Part shown: in pieces, positions 13,839 to 13,864 of the stretch
Layout of the letters: every line of letters begins with the position of its first letter
Position numbering within the stretch: position 1 is the first letter of the stretch
NCBI RefSeq assembly: GCF_937976295.1
Contig: NZ_CALJRY010000120.1
Span: 1-13,864 of the forward strand
DNA from: an uncultured Rothia sp.
GTDB taxonomy: Bacteria; Actinomycetota; Actinomycetes; Actinomycetales; Micrococcaceae
Length of the DNA stretch: 13,864 nucleotides
Direction: 5' to 3'
Position numbers and translations under genes: made by a program
Notes under the pieces: model-generated
Told to the model about the DNA's origin: nothing
What the model saw: only the letters and a program-made list of their open reading frames with translations
Databases searched by the model: none

Positions 13839-13864
13839 ACCCACGCATCAGGTGCGGATACCAT

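Overview
The window looks like a chromosomal stretch from a moderately GC-rich actinobacterium. The excalibur-domain lipoprotein, the FrnE-type DsbA protein, the AraC/VirS-type regulator and the codon use together suggest Micrococcaceae, perhaps Rothia. This placement is inference from memory of protein style, not a database result.

About 70 % of the window (36-9885) is a defence-type island. Two minus-strand genes form a compact Type II restriction-modification pair: a phospholipase-D-fold endonuclease of the NgoFVII type (36-1214) and a DNA cytosine-C5 methyltransferase (1236-2393). Divergent from them, across a 292-bp regulatory gap, runs a plus-strand operon. It encodes a Z1-domain superfamily II helicase-like ATPase (2686-5442), a GHKL ATPase related to bacterial MORC/MutL-like proteins (5595-7535), a 307-residue protein I do not recognise (7541-8464), and a helical protein with a very acidic tail (8467-9885). 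The last three genes are translationally coupled. A large hairpin separates them from the Z1 gene. The Z1 + MORC-like ATPase + methylase + nuclease arrangement matches the MORC/MutL-type restriction systems predicted by comparative genomics (Iyer, Abhiman and Aravind). Likely logic, by inference: the methylase marks self DNA, the PLD nuclease cuts unmarked DNA, and the two ATPases with their two accessory proteins sense, remodel or hold invading DNA.

The rest (9961-13838) reads as ordinary chromosome: a secreted excalibur lipoprotein (minus), a FrnE/DsbA-like dithiol oxidoreductase (minus), a short-chain dehydrogenase (plus) and an AraC-family regulator (plus). The dehydrogenase promoter carries three direct copies and one inverted copy of a 13-bp motif, a candidate operator.

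A composite intergenic repeat (a terminator-like hairpin followed by a roughly 39-bp block) occurs wholly or partly at the left edge of the window, at 9894-9946 and at 10691-10784. The island is therefore bracketed by related repeats. No tRNA, rRNA, integrase, transposase or CRISPR array was seen.
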